This document shows, piece after piece, positions 14,703-16,959 of a DNA stretch of 16,959 nucleotides. A model generated the notes under the pieces. The model was not told the origin of the DNA, did no database searches, and worked only from the letters and a program-made list of their open reading frames with translations. The DNA comes from JBOGUF01 sp050696075 (lineage in GTDB: Bacteria > Chloroflexota > Chloroflexia > Thermomicrobiales > UBA6265): the NCBI GenBank assembly GCA_050696075.1, contig JBOGUF010000050.1, forward strand, positions 1 through 16,959, given 5' to 3'. The position numbers were made by a program, and so were the translations under genes. Positions within the stretch are counted from its first letter, which is position 1, and each line of letters starts with the position of its first letter.

Positions 14703-15376
14703 AACCCGGCACCCGCATCCTTCTGGTTGAAGATGACCGCTCGATCTCGCGGCTGCTCCAGCTCGAGTTGGAACACCGCGGGTTCACGGTGGAGACGGTC
14801 TTCGACGGGCCGTCGGCGCTGCCGGCGATCGACGCCTTCGCGCCGCAAGTGGTCGTGCTCGACATCCTCCTACCCGGTATGGACGGCGAACGGGTACTGC
14901 AACTGATTCGGCAGCGCGGCATCACGACCCCGGTCGTGATGCTGACCGCCCGCGACCTGCCGCGCGACAAGATCCGCAACCTCGACACCGGCGCCGACGA
15001 TTATTTGACCAAACCGTTCGACACCGAGGAGTTGCTGGCGCGGCTGCGCGCCGTGCTGCGCCGCATCGAGCCGGAGGAGATCCTGCGCGTTGCCGATCTG
15101 GAGGTCAACACCACCGCGCACGAGGTCCGGCGCGGATCGCGGCGCATCGACCTGACCGCCCGCGAGTACGACCTGCTCGAATTCCTGGCCCGCAACGCCC
15201 GCCGCGTTCTCCCCCGCGACCTTATCCTCGACCGGGTCTGGCGGGAGACGCCCGAAGCCGACCCGAACGTGGTCGACGTCTACCTTGGCTATCTGCGCAA
15301 GAAGATCGACCTCCCCGGCGAGCCCCGCCTGATCCAGACCGTGCGCGGCGTGGGCTTCACCCTGCGGGAGGGATAG
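14699..15376 (+). CDS. OmpR/PhoB-family response regulator
   Basis: A 225-aa DNA-binding response regulator. Receiver domain 1-120: acidic pocket E11/D12, phosphoacceptor D55 in VVVLDILLPGMDG, T83 in MLTARD, K105 in LTKPFD. Winged-helix domain about 128-223, with LTAREYDLLEFLARNA, then DPNVVDVYLGYLRKKI and the wing TVRGVGFTLREG. The ATG at 14699 overlaps the toxin stop by 4 bp; the longer open frame upstream reads through toxin sequence and is rejected. It is paired with the kinase 4 bp downstream. An OmpR-type target could be the 11-bp direct repeat upstream of the MMPL gene (inference). Confidence 0.93.
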   Translation: MKPGTRILLVEDDRSISRLLQLELEHRGFTVETVFDGPSALPAIDAFAPQVVVLDILLPGMDGERVLQLIRQRGITTPVVMLTARDLPRDKIRNLDTGADDYLTKPFDTEELLARLRAVLRRIEPEEILRVADLEVNTTAHEVRRGSRRIDLTAREYDLLEFLARNARRVLPRDLILDRVWRETPEADPNVVDVYLGYLRKKIDLPGEPRLIQTVRGVGFTLREG

Positions 15377-15380
15377 CGCC

Positions 15381-16832
15381 GTGCTCCCCATCCGCTGGCG
15401 CCTGACGATCTTCTACGCCGTGACGATCATGGTCATCGCGGGGTTGCTCTTCGCCAGTTTCACCATCGCCGCGATCATGTCCGTACGTTCGAACGTCGAA
15501 GACCCGACCCGCAATCGGGCGCGCGAAGCCGCCCTGATGATCGAGTCCGGCGTCATCCTCGACGACCAGGCGATCGCGCACCTCAGCACGGACGGCGTCT
15601 TCCTCATCGTGCGCGACGGCGACGGCCGCGTGTTGGCCCAAACCAGCACGGTCGCCGGCGAGCTTGCCGGCGCCGATACCGACATCTGGCGGCAAGCCCT
15701 GGAGTCCGGCGAGAGCACGGGCGGCGGCGTTGGCTTTATGTCCGTCAACGACGAACGGGATGCCTACCTCTACGCCGTCCCGGCCAATCCGCCCGGCTCG
15801 CCGACCCAGGTTGTTGTGGCCGGCAAGTCGCACGAGGACGTGCCCGACACCCTCTTCTACCTCTCGCTGGCCACGGTCGGAGCCGGCGGCGTCGTCGGCT
15901 TCCTCGCCATCGTCGGGTCGTACTTCCTGGCCCGCACCGCGTTTGCGCCGGTCAACGCCATCGTCCGTGCCGCCCGCGCGATCACCGATGGCGACCTTTC
16001 GCAACGCTTGCCCGTCAAACGGCCGCGAGACGAGCTCGGCCGACTGGCGACCACCTTCAACGACCTGCTGGCTCGCCTCGAAGTGGCGTTTCGGCAGCGC
16101 GACGAGACCCTGGCGCAGCAGCGCCGCTTTGCCGCCGACGCCAGCCACGAGCTACGCACTCCGCTAACCTCGATTCAAGGCTATGCCCGCATGCTCCGCC
16201 AATGGGGGCTGGACGACCCGGCGACGGCGCGCGAGAGCGTCGAGGCGATCGAGCGGGAGGCGGCGCGCATGACCGAGTTGGTCGAAAGCCTGCTCAGGCT
16301 GGCCCGCGGCGATGAAGGCGCCCCGCTCGACCCGGCCCCGCACGACCTGGGCGACGTCGCCGCCGCCGCGGTCGAGGCGACTCGCGCGGCCGGCGGCGGC
16401 AAGGTCGGCGTCCTCTACCAGCCGCCGCTCGCGCCCGTCGTCGCCACCTTCGATCGCGACCGCGTCCGCCAGGCGACCGGCATCCTGCTCGACAACGCGG
16501 TGAAATACACCCCGGAGGGCGGGACCGTCACCGTCGCCGTCCGCGCTAACGGCCAGGCGGTGGAACTCGCGGTCGCCGACAACGGTGTTGGCATCGCCGC
16601 GGAGCATCTGCCCCACATCTTCGACCGCTTCTATCGCATCGACGAAGCTCGTGCAACTGGCGGCGCCGGCCTCGGCCTCGCTATCGCCCGCCAAATCGCC
16701 GAGCAGCACGGCGGCACGATCGAGGTCGCCAGCGAGGTCGGCCGGGGATCGACCTTCATGTTGAAAATTCCGGTCGACCCCAACCACCCCCGTTCTGGTG
16801 CAACTGGCCCCGCGTGGAACGAACCCGTGTAG
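15381..16832 (+). CDS. Membrane sensor histidine kinase (HAMP, HisKA, HATPase_c)
   Basis: A 483-aa class I sensor kinase and the partner of the response regulator. TM1 is about 9-34, followed by an extracytoplasmic sensor region (35-155) with no identifiable ligand fold, then TM2 about 157-184. HAMP spans about 185-238. HisKA carries the phosphoaccepting H256 in ASHELRTPLTSIQGYARML. The ATPase has N372 in LLDNAVKYTPEGG, the G1 box VADNGVGI (398-405), IFDRFYR and the G2 box GGAGLGLAIA (427-436). All catalytic residues are present. It starts with GTG, with GGGAGGGA about 7 nt upstream, 4 bp after the regulator stop. Overall layout is that of MprB/BaeS-like kinases, which often sense envelope stress; the actual signal is unknown. 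Confidence 0.93.
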   Translation: MLPIRWRLTIFYAVTIMVIAGLLFASFTIAAIMSVRSNVEDPTRNRAREAALMIESGVILDDQAIAHLSTDGVFLIVRDGDGRVLAQTSTVAGELAGADTDIWRQALESGESTGGGVGFMSVNDERDAYLYAVPANPPGSPTQVVVAGKSHEDVPDTLFYLSLATVGAGGVVGFLAIVGSYFLARTAFAPVNAIVRAARAITDGDLSQRLPVKRPRDELGRLATTFNDLLARLEVAFRQRDETLAQQRRFAADASHELRTPLTSIQGYARMLRQWGLDDPATARESVEAIEREAARMTELVESLLRLARGDEGAPLDPAPHDLGDVAAAAVEATRAAGGGKVGVLYQPPLAPVVATFDRDRVRQATGILLDNAVKYTPEGGTVTVAVRANGQAVELAVADNGVGIAAEHLPHIFDRFYRIDEARATGGAGLGLAIARQIAEQHGGTIEVASEVGRGSTFMLKIPVDPNHPRSGATGPAWNEPV

Positions 16833-16847
16833 GGGCGCAGCAAGCGG

Positions 16848-16959
16848 TCATCGAAAGGTAGGGGTGCCATCGTGATCCAACACTTGCTCTGCCCCCTCGG
16901 CCTCCGCCCAGAGCCAGGCGGCGGTCAGCCAGGGCAGCGCGCGCTCGACGAGCGCGGTG
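16848..16959 (-). CDS. C-terminal end of an unidentified protein, cut by the window edge
   Basis: The minus strand is open from the right edge to a TGA at 16848. It translates to about 36 residues that look like real protein: ALVERALPWLTAAWLWAEAE near the edge and HDGTPTFR at the end. It converges with the kinase gene, 15 bp away. The fragment is too short to assign a family, and the start lies outside the window. Confidence 0.45.
   Translation of the reverse strand, partial: TALVERALPWLTAAWLWAEAEGAEQVLDHDGTPTFR

Overview
The window is a GC-rich bacterial chromosomal segment with frequent GTG and TTG starts behind strong Shine-Dalgarno sequences. Its genes read like those of a Gram-positive-grade or Chloroflexota (Thermomicrobia/Sphaerobacter-like) genome. 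That assignment is an inference from gene style and base composition, because no rRNA or other taxonomic marker is present. No stretch above about 300 bases lacks a gene. No tRNA, CRISPR array or insertion sequence was seen.

Region 1 (1-3200, minus strand) holds a Tat-exported family 5 solute (peptide/oligopeptide) binding protein and, upstream of it, an M24 Xaa-Pro-type metallopeptidase with a clear sigma70-like promoter. Three contiguous perfect hairpins sit between the two genes. Region 2 (3258-3961, plus) is a VapBC-type toxin-antitoxin pair joined by a GTGA overlap.

Region 3 (3951-7594, minus) is a run of small-molecule-modifying enzymes: metallophosphoesterase, GNAT acetyltransferase, APH-fold phosphotransferase, a GNAT C-terminal remnant and a second APH-fold phosphotransferase. 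The remnant stop overlaps the last start as ATGA. Region 4 (7822-9931, minus) has two overlapping genes of unknown function, then a short composite of a truncated methyltransferase and a truncated glyoxalase-like (VOC) gene, then an intact SAM methyltransferase.

Region 5 (10080-16832, plus) contains an MMPL/RND transporter and a membrane protein fusing a TVP38/TMEM64 (VTT) domain to a second DUF2238-like membrane domain. These are followed by a Phd/RelE-type toxin-antitoxin module with its own palindromic operator and promoter. The toxin stop codon overlaps the start of an OmpR-family response regulator (ATGA), and a histidine kinase follows 4 bp later, so the module and the two-component system look like one operon. 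An 11-bp-period direct repeat upstream of the MMPL gene resembles an OmpR-type operator. The end of a further minus-strand gene runs off the right edge.

The most unusual points are the toxin-antitoxin/two-component operon, the triple contiguous hairpin, the composite pseudogene at 8864-9137, the paired unknown genes at 7822-8708 and the two-domain membrane fusion protein.
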